A DNA stretch of 64,000 nucleotides from Anaeromyxobacter dehalogenans 2CP-C (GTDB lineage: Bacteria > Myxococcota > Myxococcia > Myxococcales > Anaeromyxobacteraceae), in the NCBI RefSeq assembly GCF_000013385.1, contig NC_007760.1, forward strand, positions 2,109,001 to 2,173,000, read 5' to 3'. Both the position numbers and the translations under genes were made by a program. Below, in pieces: positions 25,158 through 32,616 of the stretch; position 1 is the first letter of the stretch; every line of letters begins with the position of its first letter. The notes beneath the pieces were generated by a model, which did no database searches, was not told where the DNA came from, and worked only from the letters and a program-made list of their open reading frames with translations.

Positions 25158-25216
25158 AGCACGGGTTGAATCCCCGTGCTTCGTGCGCTCTTACTAGTGC
25201 ACTAGTTTGTGCACAA
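25158..25216 (-). promoter_or_regulatory. Paired palindromes and leader hairpin
   Basis: Two perfect palindromes lie side by side: ACTAGTGCACTAGT (25193-25206) and TTGTGCACAA (25207-25216), both centred on GTGCAC. TTGACC on the minus strand (25217-25222) abuts them and could be a -35 for the 73-residue gene, with the palindromes in the spacer and -10 region. Nearer the gene, AGCACGGG and CCCGTGCT (25158-25180) can form an 8-bp hairpin with a 7-base loop. This looks like operators for a dimeric regulator of the element. Confidence 0.5.
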
Positions 25217-25308
25217 GGTCAAGGGGACACCGGTGGGGCGCCCTGAGGGAGTCACGCCAAGGCCGTTGAACCTCGGCCCGCGCGCCGGGCGGTTTGCTCG
25301 CCTGTCAG

Positions 25309-25647
25309 CTAACGAACGTAGATCTCGGTTCCAGGCGGTGGCGCGAACTGGCCGTTCGCGTCGAGCGCGTAGCCGCGGGCCGACATGCAGGCCACGAACA
25401 GGCCGCCATCGGTGACTTGGCCGCTGGAACCTGACCCGCCGTACTGGGTCACCACCGCGATCGAGCGGTTCTGCTGCGACTCCCGGAGACACGCATATCG
25501 GTCCTGCAGGAAGGCCGACTGAGTTCCACCCTCCTTCGACCAACGGAGTTGACCCGACCCGGCGCCGCCAGAAGTCGCGGGCACGAGAAACGGCCCGCCC
25601 TCAACGCACCCCGAGATAACGAACACCGCGAGAAGCACTCGACGCAT
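25309..25647 (-). CDS. Putative lipoprotein
   Basis: A 112-residue protein with a lipoprotein signal (MRRVLLAVFVISGC; acylated Cys 14) and a strong ribosome site (GGGAGGGG). The mature part contains a W-x-x-x-G-x-T-x-x-x-F pattern (LRWSKEGGTQSAFLQDRYAC) and FVACMSARGY near the end. This D...C and CMxxxGY layout occurs in many small proteobacterial lipoproteins of unknown function. In a mobile element it could alter the host envelope, for example in exclusion; that is inference. Confidence 0.65.
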   Translation of the reverse strand: MRRVLLAVFVISGCVEGGPFLVPATSGGAGSGQLRWSKEGGTQSAFLQDRYACLRESQQNRSIAVVTQYGGSGSSGQVTDGGLFVACMSARGYALDANGQFAPPPGTEIYVR

Positions 25648-25689
25648 GAGCTCCCCTCCCGATAGTGAATGTTACCGCTAGCGTATCGA

Positions 25690-25782
25690 CTAGGGAACGC
25701 TGACGTTGCTGACGCTCACTGGCAGCGCGGAGCCTAGGTGGCCGCCGGAGACGTAGTGCCGCACCAGCTCATCGCGCTTCAT
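25690..25782 (-). CDS. Very small protein, 30 aa
   Basis: ATG at 25782 overlaps the stop of the 73-codon gene (ATGA). The product begins MKRDELVRHYVSGG and ends SVSNVSVP. No family is recognised. The start coupling and Lys/Glu content make it more plausible than chance, but evidence is thin. Confidence 0.35.
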   Translation of the reverse strand: MKRDELVRHYVSGGHLGSALPVSVSNVSVP

Positions 25783-26000
25783 CCGCACGCCTCCTGCTGC
25801 TGCTCGACGTGTTCCCCGGCTGCCTTCTCCGCCGCACGCCGGTCCGCGTAGGAGTTCACGGCCGCCCGGAACCTGCAGCGCGCCCGGTGGTACGCGACGT
25901 CATCCTCGGAATCGGCGTCCGCGAGGGCATAGGCCGCCTCGAGGAGCCGGGAAAAGCTCCCCGGCCCGTCGTAGTCGAACCGTGTCAGCCGTCGCGTCAC
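25779..26000 (-). CDS. Hypothetical helical protein, 73 aa
   Basis: GTG start at 26000, 19 bases after the tail-fibre-like gene. The product is acidic and helical (GSFSRLLEAAYALADADSEDD, AAVNSYADRRAAEKAAGEH) with no signal or membrane segment. Possibly a chaperone or partner for the preceding secreted protein, by position only. Ribosome site is weak. Confidence 0.5.
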   Translation of the reverse strand: MTRRLTRFDYDGPGSFSRLLEAAYALADADSEDDVAYHRARCRFRAAVNSYADRRAAEKAAGEHVEQQQEACG

Positions 26001-26019
26001 CGAGGCCCGATCCCCCGCC

Positions 26020-26958
26020 CTAGATCTCCACCGCGATCAGCTTCGCGTACTGGATCCCGAGCGTCCCGCCGCCCGTGACCGACGCCTGGACCTTGTACGT
26101 GTAGGTCCCCGCGGACGGCGCATCGAGCATCACGCCGCCGGGAGGAAACCCCATCGTGCCGCCGCCCGTGTTGTAGAGCTGCCAGGCGCCCGCGGTCGTC
26201 GCGCCGCGCATGATGTGGATCTTGGCCGTCTGGGCCGCCGGGACCGTCACGTACATCTGGCTGGGGCTGCCGTCCGGCTGAAAGAACAGCATCACCGGGC
26301 GGCCGTGGGTCGTGATCGTGACCGACAGGTTGGTCACGTCCACGAGGGTCGCCGATGTCGTTGTGAAGGTGGAGCACGAGATCGAGGACACCTGCGGCGA
26401 CGCCTCCCCCACCTCCACCTGCCCGGCCGACGTGATCGCCAGCGGCCTCGTACCGGAGGCCGGGAGCGCCGTCGGGAGCTTCATCGAGAACGACGCCGCC
26501 AGCGTATCCGGCGACAGGAGGGAGACCGTGTTGGAGCCGCCGACGACGCGGGCGCGGAGGGCTGCCGCAGTCACGCCGGCCGGCACGTCGAGCCCTCCGG
26601 CCGTCGCCTTCGCGGCTTGCGTTCCGCCGGCCGAGATCGCCACCTCCGCGGGAGCAGAGAGATACATGCCGGAGCCTGGGGAGGTGGCGAACGAGAACGA
26701 GGGCGCCGCGGCCGTTCCATCCACGCCCTGCAGCGGGGCGGACATCGGACCCTTGCCGGTGCGCGACAGGCTGTCGGTGAGCGCCGACGCGATGTCCGAA
26801 TGCACGTTGTTCATCACCGACGAACTGATCACGGTGCCCGGCACGAACGGCGTGCCAGAGGGCAGCGAGTACGTCCCCGTGCTGGAGCGCCCCGCGAACG
26901 CCGGGAAGGTCAGACCCAGTCCGATGCCGAGAACGAACGCGACGATCTTGGTCCGCAT
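26020..26958 (-). CDS. Secreted tail-fibre-like protein
   Basis: ATG at 26958 with GGAG 6 bases upstream. The 312-residue protein begins with a clear signal peptide (about 22 residues, ending FPAFA). The following region, RTGKGPMSAPLQGVDGTAAAPSFSFATSPGSGMY, is the sequence style of phage tail-fibre and tail-collar repeats, and the rest is a beta-rich, Ser/Thr/Gly-rich fibre with Ala/Val strands and a C-terminal jelly-roll-like segment. Phage fibres are normally not exported, so the signal peptide is notable. Possible roles are a surface adhesin or a virion-like component released through the Sec system. It starts 2 bases after the preceding stop. Confidence 0.65.
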   Translation of the reverse strand: MRTKIVAFVLGIGLGLTFPAFAGRSSTGTYSLPSGTPFVPGTVISSSVMNNVHSDIASALTDSLSRTGKGPMSAPLQGVDGTAAAPSFSFATSPGSGMYLSAPAEVAISAGGTQAAKATAGGLDVPAGVTAAALRARVVGGSNTVSLLSPDTLAASFSMKLPTALPASGTRPLAITSAGQVEVGEASPQVSSISCSTFTTTSATLVDVTNLSVTITTHGRPVMLFFQPDGSPSQMYVTVPAAQTAKIHIMRGATTAGAWQLYNTGGGTMGFPPGGVMLDAPSAGTYTYKVQASVTGGGTLGIQYAKLIAVEI

Positions 26959-26960
26959 GG

Positions 26961-27191
26961 CTACTCCGCCCCCTTGGCGCGCTCCTGCGCCTGACGCTCG
27001 AATGAGTCGGCGAGCCGGGCCGCGACGTCCGGGCTCATGCCCAGCACGACCGCGTCCACCAGCCCGGGCGCCCCTGCCTCGCCGTACAGGTCCCGCCACC
27101 CCTGCCCGCCGGCGCCGAGCCGCCGAACGGCGCTCAGGAGCGCGTCGAGCTTCCAGAGATCCTCCACCGCATCCAGCTTCAACGTGATCAT
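26961..27191 (-). CDS. Hypothetical protein, 76 aa
   Basis: ATG at 27191 with a strong GGAAGGAGA ribosome site 8 bases upstream. The product (MITLKLDAVEDLWKLDALL..., LVDAVVLGMSPDVAARLADSFERQAQERAKGAE) is an acidic helical protein with no signal. It is followed 2 bases later by the tail-fibre-like gene. Composition resembles small phage head-tail or assembly proteins, but no family is recognised. Confidence 0.6.
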   Translation of the reverse strand: MITLKLDAVEDLWKLDALLSAVRRLGAGGQGWRDLYGEAGAPGLVDAVVLGMSPDVAARLADSFERQAQERAKGAE

Positions 27192-27222
27192 CCGTGTGTC
27201 TCCTTCCCTACGTGGTTGAGCG

Positions 27223-27420
27223 TCAGTGCAGCCATGCGGCAGGGGGTGAGGTTGGGTGTGAACCCCGTTGCCTGTGCGAGCCGGCGGCCCGCTCCCGTCC
27301 GCTCGGGTTCCGGATCGCCGTCGGACGCGCCCGAGGGATGGCGGCCGCGAGATCCGCGGGGGTGGGTCCGGCCTCGTCGGGCCCGGTGTCGGTGTCCTGC
27401 TGCTCGGTGTCGTCGCGCAT
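27223..27420 (-). CDS. Doubtful small protein, 65 aa
   Basis: ATG at 27420. The first half is acidic (MRDDTEQQDTDTGPDEAGPTPADLAAAIP) and plausible as protein; the second half is Arg/Ser/Pro-rich and ends PAAWLH, like a chance frame. There is no clear ribosome site. It occupies the only gap in an otherwise tightly packed gene row, which is the main argument for it. Confidence 0.35.
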   Translation of the reverse strand: MRDDTEQQDTDTGPDEAGPTPADLAAAIPRARPTAIRNPSGRERAAGSHRQRGSHPTSPPAAWLH

Positions 27421-27441
27421 GTGGTCAACCAGGAACCGGCG

Positions 27442-27642
27442 TTATGTGGTGGGAGGGACCTTCACGATCCCGAGCCCTCGCGTTTGCTGCGCGCCGAACT
27501 GACGCCGAACGCCGTGCAGTAGCGCAGCCTCGCTCTCGTCGGGACCCCATGTGCCGTGCAGCCGCGTCCAGCCGAACGACGGCACGAGCACGACCCAGTA
27601 GCGCCGCCGTTCGTCCCACCGCGCTTGAACCGTCTCAGGCAT
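27442..27642 (-). CDS. Hypothetical protein, 66 aa
   Basis: ATG at 27642, 4 bases after the preceding stop. The product has a strand-rich N-terminal half (VQARWDERRRYWVVLVPSFGWTRLHGTWGP) and a helix (DESEAALLHGVRRQFG), a compact alpha-beta composition. No family is recognised. Confidence 0.55.
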   Translation of the reverse strand: MPETVQARWDERRRYWVVLVPSFGWTRLHGTWGPDESEAALLHGVRRQFGAQQTRGLGIVKVPPTT

Positions 27643-27646
27643 GGCG

Positions 27647-28366
27647 TCACCGGCCGTCCAACGGCCACTCGCCGAGCAGGGCGCGGAGCTCCGACCGGAT
27701 CGCGTCGTGCCCCTCGACAACCTGGCGGCGCATGCCGCCCCCGTCGCCGCCGACAACCGGCATTCGGAGATGCATTGCGCCCCTCACAACCCCCGTGCCG
27801 CGGAGCGCGAGGAGCCCGCTGGAGTTGGGGACGAGCAGGCGCTCCCACTCGGGATCCACGAGGGGCGGCTCCGTCGGCCCGGTGAACGGGGCCAGGAGGA
27901 GCTGCGCGGCGGCGATCCCGGTGTGCACCGCGGAGAGGCGGTCGGCGGTCTCCGCGTAGATCGCCCCGAGCCGCTGAGCACACTCGCGAATGAGGTCGAT
28001 TGTGGCGGACCGAAGCGCCCCGTGCGCCTGGGCGGCCTCCTTCTCCTTCTCCGCGGCGCGCTCCCGGAGAACCCGCGCGGCGTCCCGGAGCTCATCCGGC
28101 GACGGGCCCTCTTCCGGCGGCGCGGCCGGGGGCGGGGCGTCGCCCTCGCCAAGAGCGGACGCGACGATCGCGGCCCGCCGCTCTGCCGCCAGGCGCTGGG
28201 CGATCTGACCCATCGTGGAGCCCCGCTGTTCCAGCTCGCGCGCCCTTCCGCCAAGCCTCGCCGCCTCGGCGCTCGCGGCGTTGCGAGCGGCCTGGAACTG
28301 CCGGAGGTGCTCGATCTCCTCCGCGGTTGCCTGCCCGAGCAGCGTCAGCCCGTCACTCGTCGTCAT
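27647..28366 (-). CDS. Coiled-coil hypothetical protein, 239 aa
   Basis: ATG at 28366 lies inside the last codons of the preceding 482-residue gene (14-base overlap). The protein is helical with heptad-like stretches (residues 15-70 and 95-150), a Pro-rich break, and a C-terminal region containing PPLVDPEWERLLVPNSSGLL and a Gly-rich loop. No membrane segment. Together with its overlapping partner it could form a structural or scaffold-like complex; no family is recognised. Confidence 0.6.
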   Translation of the reverse strand: MTTSDGLTLLGQATAEEIEHLRQFQAARNAASAEAARLGGRARELEQRGSTMGQIAQRLAAERRAAIVASALGEGDAPPPAAPPEEGPSPDELRDAARVLRERAAEKEKEAAQAHGALRSATIDLIRECAQRLGAIYAETADRLSAVHTGIAAAQLLLAPFTGPTEPPLVDPEWERLLVPNSSGLLALRGTGVVRGAMHLRMPVVGGDGGGMRRQVVEGHDAIRSELRALLGEWPLDGR

Positions 28367-29801
28367 CGGTGCTTCCTCCGTTGAGGTGGTGATCGGCCGC
28401 CTGCATGGCCTGATCGATGGACATCCCGCCGCTTTCCTGGGGGCGCTCCGGGGCCGTGGTCGGGGCGGCGCGGCCCTCGAGGTGCTCCGCCGCCTGCTCG
28501 ATCCGACCCCGGATCGACTTGGCGTGGTCTGCCTTCACCTGGTTGTTGCGTTCGGCCCTGCGCGCGATCTGGGCCTGGGCGTTGCTGGAGAGCTTCAGCC
28601 GATCGAGCGGCGTGCCCGAGTCGAGCGCCATCTTCGCCTCCAGGGCGGAGTCCGCGTGGAAGGTCTCCTCGTCGTCGCCACGGATCCCGAGCTTCGCGGC
28701 CGCCTTCTCGATCGCTGTCCTCACCCCGTCCGGCTTGCGGGGCTGGGTCTCCACCGCCTTGCGGTCGGGGCCGATCGAAACCGCCCGGGCCTTCCGCTCG
28801 GCCTCACCGCTCGCGCGGAGACTCTCCCGGAGCTCGTGATGATCGTTCAGCTCGGCGACCTGACGGAGCGTGGCCCTGATCACCTCGGGCGCCTCTCCCG
28901 TGATCTCGGCCAGCGCCGCGATCCCGTCGTGCTTGGCGGCGAAGAGGTGGGTGGGGTTGTCGTTGATGATCCCGGCCTCGGGCCCAAGGTGCCGCGCAGT
29001 CCGGACGAACCACTCGCCGGGGCTCTCGCCCTTCCGGATCCCTACGCCGTGCGCCTCGAGCTGCGCCCCGTGCTGCGCGTACCAGGCTGCGACCGACTCG
29101 TGGAACGCAGGGTCGGAAAGCCCAGCGGCGAGGGGCGACCAAGCCGCATCCTTCTGTGCCTCGGACGTCGCTCGCTCCACGTTGGCGCGCACCTCCGCCT
29201 GTCGCTGCGCGTGCTCGATGTGCTGGACCGCCAACGCCCGGGCGCCCTCGACGCCCTGCGCCTCGAGCGTGCGGGCCGCGACCACCGCGGCCGCAGGATC
29301 GACGCCTTCCGCCACCGCGGCCTGAACGAAGCGTCCGGGACCACCCTCGGCCATGAGTCGCGCCGCCACCGCGGGATCCATCTGCGACAGCAGGCCGGCG
29401 GCTGCCGGCGCGGCCTGGGCCTGGAGCTGCGCCATGTCCTCGTGCTGGATCCGCTCCGTGACGGCCTGGACGAGCGCGGGAAGCCCTCCGACCCTGGCCG
29501 TCTCCGTCGCCGCCTCGAGCGCTGCGGGGGAGAGGCCGGCGTTCTCGAGCCCCAGACGCACCCCGGGCCAGCCGTAACGCGCGTGCATCGCTTCAATCGT
29601 CTGCAGGTTTTGGGGCGAGAGCCGGCGAGCGAACGCCGCGAGCTCGCGCTGCCCCAACTCCCGAAGCACCTCGGGCGGAAGCTGCGGCGGCCGCGAACGG
29701 GCCTGCAGCACTTCGTCGGCGCGCTCCACTGCGGTTCTCACCCCGTCCATGCGTCGGGCGACCGCAAGGGCCCGCTGAGTGCGAGCGTCGTTACTGGCCA
29801 T
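28353..29801 (-). CDS. Large helical hypothetical protein, 482 aa
   Basis: The largest protein of the element. ATG at 29801. It is almost wholly helical, Ala/Glu/Arg-rich, with several similar segments such as VRTAVERADEVLQ and VRTAIEKAAAKLG, suggesting internal repetition. A middle region (YGWPGVRLGLENAGLSP, GEWFVRTARHLGPEAGIINDNPTHLFAAKHDGIAAL) looks more globular. The C-terminus is acidic (STDDDE). No catalytic motif, signal or membrane segment is evident. Size and position suggest a structural or DNA-transfer protein. Confidence 0.65.
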   Translation of the reverse strand: MASNDARTQRALAVARRMDGVRTAVERADEVLQARSRPPQLPPEVLRELGQRELAAFARRLSPQNLQTIEAMHARYGWPGVRLGLENAGLSPAALEAATETARVGGLPALVQAVTERIQHEDMAQLQAQAAPAAAGLLSQMDPAVAARLMAEGGPGRFVQAAVAEGVDPAAAVVAARTLEAQGVEGARALAVQHIEHAQRQAEVRANVERATSEAQKDAAWSPLAAGLSDPAFHESVAAWYAQHGAQLEAHGVGIRKGESPGEWFVRTARHLGPEAGIINDNPTHLFAAKHDGIAALAEITGEAPEVIRATLRQVAELNDHHELRESLRASGEAERKARAVSIGPDRKAVETQPRKPDGVRTAIEKAAAKLGIRGDDEETFHADSALEAKMALDSGTPLDRLKLSSNAQAQIARRAERNNQVKADHAKSIRGRIEQAAEHLEGRAAPTTAPERPQESGGMSIDQAMQAADHHLNGGSTDDDE

Positions 29802-29991
29802 CGTTCCTCCGGTGCGGCATTGGCGGGTTAGAGACCCTTGCTCCGGCGCCGGCGGACGGCGCGGGCCTGCGGGTGCACCGGGGACAGCGCCACCCCTGGG
29901 CCTGCGCGAAGGCGGAGGCGTCGAACAGGGCCGAACAGGCGATGCACGCCACGAGCGCGGCCCCGTGCCGGTGGTCGAGGTTGTCGATCAC
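29791..29991 (-). CDS. Small zinc-finger protein, 66 aa
   Basis: GTG at 29991 overlaps the previous stop (GTGA). The product contains CIAC ... CPRC, a zinc ribbon, followed by a basic tail (RRPAPSAGAGARVSNPPMPHRRNDGQ). Its end overlaps the start of the 482-residue gene by 11 bases. Function unknown; possibly nucleic-acid binding. Confidence 0.55.
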   Translation of the reverse strand: MIDNLDHRHGAALVACIACSALFDASAFAQAQGWRCPRCTRRPAPSAGAGARVSNPPMPHRRNDGQ

Positions 29992-30269
29992 GATCCGGAC
30001 TCCCAAGAGCAGGGCGCAGGGGGTTCGCTGGCGAGGTTCCGGATCAGGACGACCATCCCCGGCCTGATCCCCTTCGCCCCGAGCTCGGCCAGCTTGGCGT
30101 CGAGCCCTGGCGCCACGTTCACGGACAGCCCGTCGCTCCAAGTGCAGGGGACACGGAACCCGGCCGCGCGCAGCTCGTCCGCGGCGAGCGGTGCCACGCG
30201 CTCCGCCGTTCGCCGGGCCACGAGCTCGGAGACCATGCCGGCGAGGCGGTCGATCTTCGCCCGGTTCAC
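29988..30269 (-). CDS. Hypothetical protein, 93 aa
   Basis: GTG at 30269 overlaps the previous stop (GTGA). The product starts VNRAKIDRLAGMVSELVARRTAERV and has a beta-rich second half (FRVPCTWSDGLSVNVAP, GIRPGMVVLIRNLASEPP). No family is recognised. Confidence 0.55.
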   Translation of the reverse strand: MNRAKIDRLAGMVSELVARRTAERVAPLAADELRAAGFRVPCTWSDGLSVNVAPGLDAKLAELGAKGIRPGMVVLIRNLASEPPAPCSWESGS

Positions 30270-30478
30270 TGGCCTTCCTCGCGGTCCACGATGACCAGGG
30301 CCGCGCGGCGACCGGCCGCCCTGGCAACCTCGACCCGGCGCACGGCCTCCGCCTTCCGCGCCTCCCACGCCTCGCTGGGTTCGCCCCTGTGCAGCTCGAG
30401 GGTCAGCGCCAGCATCGGGCGAGACGCTTGGAACGCAGCGACGGCCCGCTGTAGCCGGGCGATGGAGGGCCGGCTCAT
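30266..30478 (-). CDS. Small paralogue A, 70 aa
   Basis: ATG at 30478 overlaps the upstream stop (ATGA). The sequence SIARLQRAVAAFQ ... ALTLELHRGEPSEAWEARKAEAVRRV ... ALVIVDREEG aligns over its length with the next gene upstream. Both share an ARL-x-R-x-x-AA helix, a beta strand, an EA...AR...AEA.R helix and a final beta strand. This looks like a tandem duplication of a small alpha-beta protein common in phages. Role unknown. Confidence 0.55.
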   Translation of the reverse strand: MSRPSIARLQRAVAAFQASRPMLALTLELHRGEPSEAWEARKAEAVRRVEVARAAGRRAALVIVDREEGQ

Positions 30479-30699
30479 GGCGTCGCCCCCTCGTCCCCGA
30501 TCACCATGAGGAAGGCCACGCCGCCCCGGGACTCGAAGGACGCCGCCTCGCGCTCCGCCTCGGCGACGCGGGCCAGGTACGCCTCCGCGGTCTCGTCGGT
30601 CTCTCGGTCGATGATCCGGAACCAGACCTGGGACACCCGCTTGGCGCGGATGGCGGCGATGGTTCGCTCGAGCCGGGCAACGGTGCCGCGGATGCTCAT
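30475..30699 (-). CDS. Small paralogue B, 74 aa
   Basis: ATG at 30699 overlaps the upstream stop (ATGA). VARLERTIAAIRAKR ... VWFRIIDRETDETAEAYLARVAEAERE ... AFLMVIGDEG is the upstream copy of the pair. It keeps the strand IIDRETDE that is eroded in copy A. No catalytic motif is visible. Confidence 0.55.
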   Translation of the reverse strand: MSIRGTVARLERTIAAIRAKRVSQVWFRIIDRETDETAEAYLARVAEAEREAASFESRGGVAFLMVIGDEGATP

Positions 30700-30959
30700 G
30701 GCTTCACCTCGCGTTGGAGCGCGGCGAGCTGGGCCTCGATGTCGTCCAGCCTGGCGGTGTTGATCTCCTTCTCGATTACGCCCGCGAGCGTGGACGAGCC
30801 GTAGATCAGAGCGTTCCCCGTTTTCGAGTCGAGCTCGCCCGAGTCGATCCGGAGGAGCACGTCGGCCAGGTACGCCTTGACGTTCCGGAGATTCCCCAGC
30901 CTGCGGCGGCGGGCGCGGGGGGGAGGGGTCGAGTCGCCCGGGTATGTCTCCTGCGTCAT
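30696..30959 (-). CDS. Hypothetical phage-type protein, 87 aa
   Basis: ATG at 30959 (TGATG overlap); the GTG at 30962 is an equal alternative. A basic N-terminus (PPPRARRRRLGNLRN) precedes VKAYLADVLLRIDSGELDSKTGNALIYGSSTLAGVIEKEI and a DIEAQLAALQ coiled coil. This ADV..RI.SGELD...GNALIY pattern is common in small phage and integrative-element proteins of unknown function, sometimes near packaging or replication genes. Confidence 0.6.
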   Translation of the reverse strand: MTQETYPGDSTPPPRARRRRLGNLRNVKAYLADVLLRIDSGELDSKTGNALIYGSSTLAGVIEKEINTARLDDIEAQLAALQREVKP

Positions 30960-31201
30960 CACGGGGTTTCGCGCTCCCCGGGGGCCGCCTGGAGGGGCTC
31001 ACTCGATGACGCGGAGGGCTCGTTCGGCGACGCCAGGGACTCGAGGCCGCATTCCGCCAGGGCGGCGATCACTCGGAGCCGGACGCTCGGGCGGGTGGGC
31101 TTCCCCTCCAGAACGCGGTCCACGCTGCGAGGGTCCACGCGGGCGAGCGTGGCAACGTCTCGCGTGCTGGCGCTGTCGAGGATCTCTCTCGCTCGCATCA
31201 T
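30959..31201 (-). CDS. HTH-type small regulator, 80 aa
   Basis: ATG at 31201. Residues 10-50 (STRDVATLARVDPRSVDRVLEGKPTRPSVRLRVIAALAECG) are a helix-turn-helix of the Cro/C1 or LacI kind: DVATLARVDPRSVDRVL reads as the DNA-recognition pair. The C-terminal tail is acidic and disordered. It is the first gene after the iteron-like region, so it may bind there to control the downstream operon. Confidence 0.6.
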   Translation of the reverse strand: MMRAREILDSASTRDVATLARVDPRSVDRVLEGKPTRPSVRLRVIAALAECGLESLASPNEPSASSSEPLQAAPGERETP

Positions 31202-31284
31202 GCGGACATCTTGAGGGCGTTTCCGGTCATGTTTCGGGAGGCGCCTCGGTGGCGGAGCAAGGGGGCTTCACCCTCCCCCTGACT

Positions 31285-31440
31285 CCATCGGTTCCCATCG
31301 GTTCCCATCGGTTCCCGGGAACCAATGGCCCAGGGTTCGCGCCGATCGGTTCCCGGTTCCCCCGCCCTTAGGCGGGGAACCGATCCGATCGCGCCGGGCC
31401 GCGTCCCGGGTCATGCGCACTGTGAGTCACTATCGGTTCC
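31285..31440. repeat. Iteron-like array of ATCGGTTCC with hairpin
   Basis: Three head-to-tail copies of CCATCGGTTC occupy 31285-31314. They are followed by an inverted one-mismatch copy (31319-31328), a direct copy at 31345-31353, an inverted copy at 31376-31384 and a direct copy at 31432-31440 inside the end of the RepA-like gene. Between them GGTTCCCCCGCC (31355-31366) and GGCGGGGAACC (31371-31381) form a strong hairpin with one bulged C and loop CTTA. This fits a replication origin for the neighbouring RepA-like helicase or a multi-site operator for the downstream operon. Confidence 0.65.
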
Positions 31441-32616
31441 CTGGTAGACGAACGTGGGGCGGTGGTAGCTCCCCTCGCGCCGGATGGCGCCCGAGCGCTC
31501 CAGATCGGCAACCGCCGCGCCTACGTCCTCCCTCTTGGCCCCGAGGCGGGAGCGAAGAAGGTTGACGCCTCCGGTGAACGTCCCGTCCGCCTTCACCAGC
31601 TCGAGCACCCGCCCCTTGAGCTGGGTGAAGCGATCGGGAACGCGGGTGGGGCCGGGGCCGTTCAGGCACGACACCCGGAGGCCGGCGGCCGGATCTCCGT
31701 CGATCTCCACGTCCTCGATCCAGAGCTGGAAGTCGGCGTGAGGCCGGCCAGAGATCCGGGCCTTCTCGTGGGCGACCGTGGTGGGCTCACCCTTTTCGGC
31801 CGCGAACACCAGGACGGAGCCGCACGCGTCGTACAGCGCGCCCGAGCCTCGCACGCTCATCCTGGCGCCGCCCTGCGCATCGCGCGCCGGCTTCCGGGCG
31901 TGGTGGACAACGACAGGTGCAACGCCCGTCTTCTCGGACATGCGCCCGAGGCGGTCGAGCGGGATCCGGGAGTCCGATGCGTTCTCGTCGGTGTGGGGGC
32001 AGGCCGCGCGGAACGAGTCCACGATCACCAGGTCGAAGCCCTCGCACAGCCGCGCCAGCACGTCGCCGGAGTCGCTGTCGAGATACCAGGACGGCAGTGG
32101 CGCCAGCACCAGCCGCTCATCGAGGGCACGCGGGTCGATGCCCCGGGCACGCGCGAGCCGCTGGTAGCGGAGGCGGGTCAGGTGCGAGCCCTGCTCGTAG
32201 TCCACGTGCAGCACGCGGCCCTGGCGCACGGGGAAGCGCCCCCACGCCGGCGCACCGACGGCGACGGAGAGGGCGAGGTCTTGCGCAGAGACCGTCTTCC
32301 CGCTGAACCCGTATCCCGCGAAGAGGATCGGGGCTCCCGGGGCCATGTCGAGCGCCTCGCAGAGCCAGTTCACGGGCGGGAGCGGAGCGAAGATGTCGCC
32401 GGCCTGGAGGAGAGAGCCCAAGAGCTCCTCCCTCCGCCTCTCCTGCTCCTCCCTCTCGTGGCGAAGGTCACGCCCTTCCGCGAGGGCCCTGCGGAGTTCC
32501 TTGACCGAAACGCCCAGGTCATCAGCCTCGCGGCGTTCGATGACGTCGAGCGCAAGGCGGGTTGCCTCCGCACGCTCCGCCGGAGTCGGCGCCTGCGCCA
32601 TCCCCGCCGCGCTCAC
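31411..32616 (-). CDS. RepA-like AAA/RecA-fold ATPase (replicative helicase type)
   Basis: GTG at 32616 overlaps the HTH gene stop (GTGA). The 401-residue protein has a helical N-terminus (residues 10-75), then a RecA-type core: Walker A FAGYGFSGKT, HVDYEQGS, Walker B DLVIVDSFRA, sensor VVVHHARKP and a RGSGALYDACGSV arginine-containing segment. The C-terminal 70 residues look like a winged helix (LKGRVLELVKADG...LERSGAIRREGSY). This layout matches plasmid RepA/AAA_25 hexameric helicases. It supports autonomous replication of the excised element. Confidence 0.85.
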   Translation of the reverse strand: MSAAGMAQAPTPAERAEATRLALDVIERREADDLGVSVKELRRALAEGRDLRHEREEQERRREELLGSLLQAGDIFAPLPPVNWLCEALDMAPGAPILFAGYGFSGKTVSAQDLALSVAVGAPAWGRFPVRQGRVLHVDYEQGSHLTRLRYQRLARARGIDPRALDERLVLAPLPSWYLDSDSGDVLARLCEGFDLVIVDSFRAACPHTDENASDSRIPLDRLGRMSEKTGVAPVVVHHARKPARDAQGGARMSVRGSGALYDACGSVLVFAAEKGEPTTVAHEKARISGRPHADFQLWIEDVEIDGDPAAGLRVSCLNGPGPTRVPDRFTQLKGRVLELVKADGTFTGGVNLLRSRLGAKREDVGAAVADLERSGAIRREGSYHRPTFVYQGTDSDSQCA

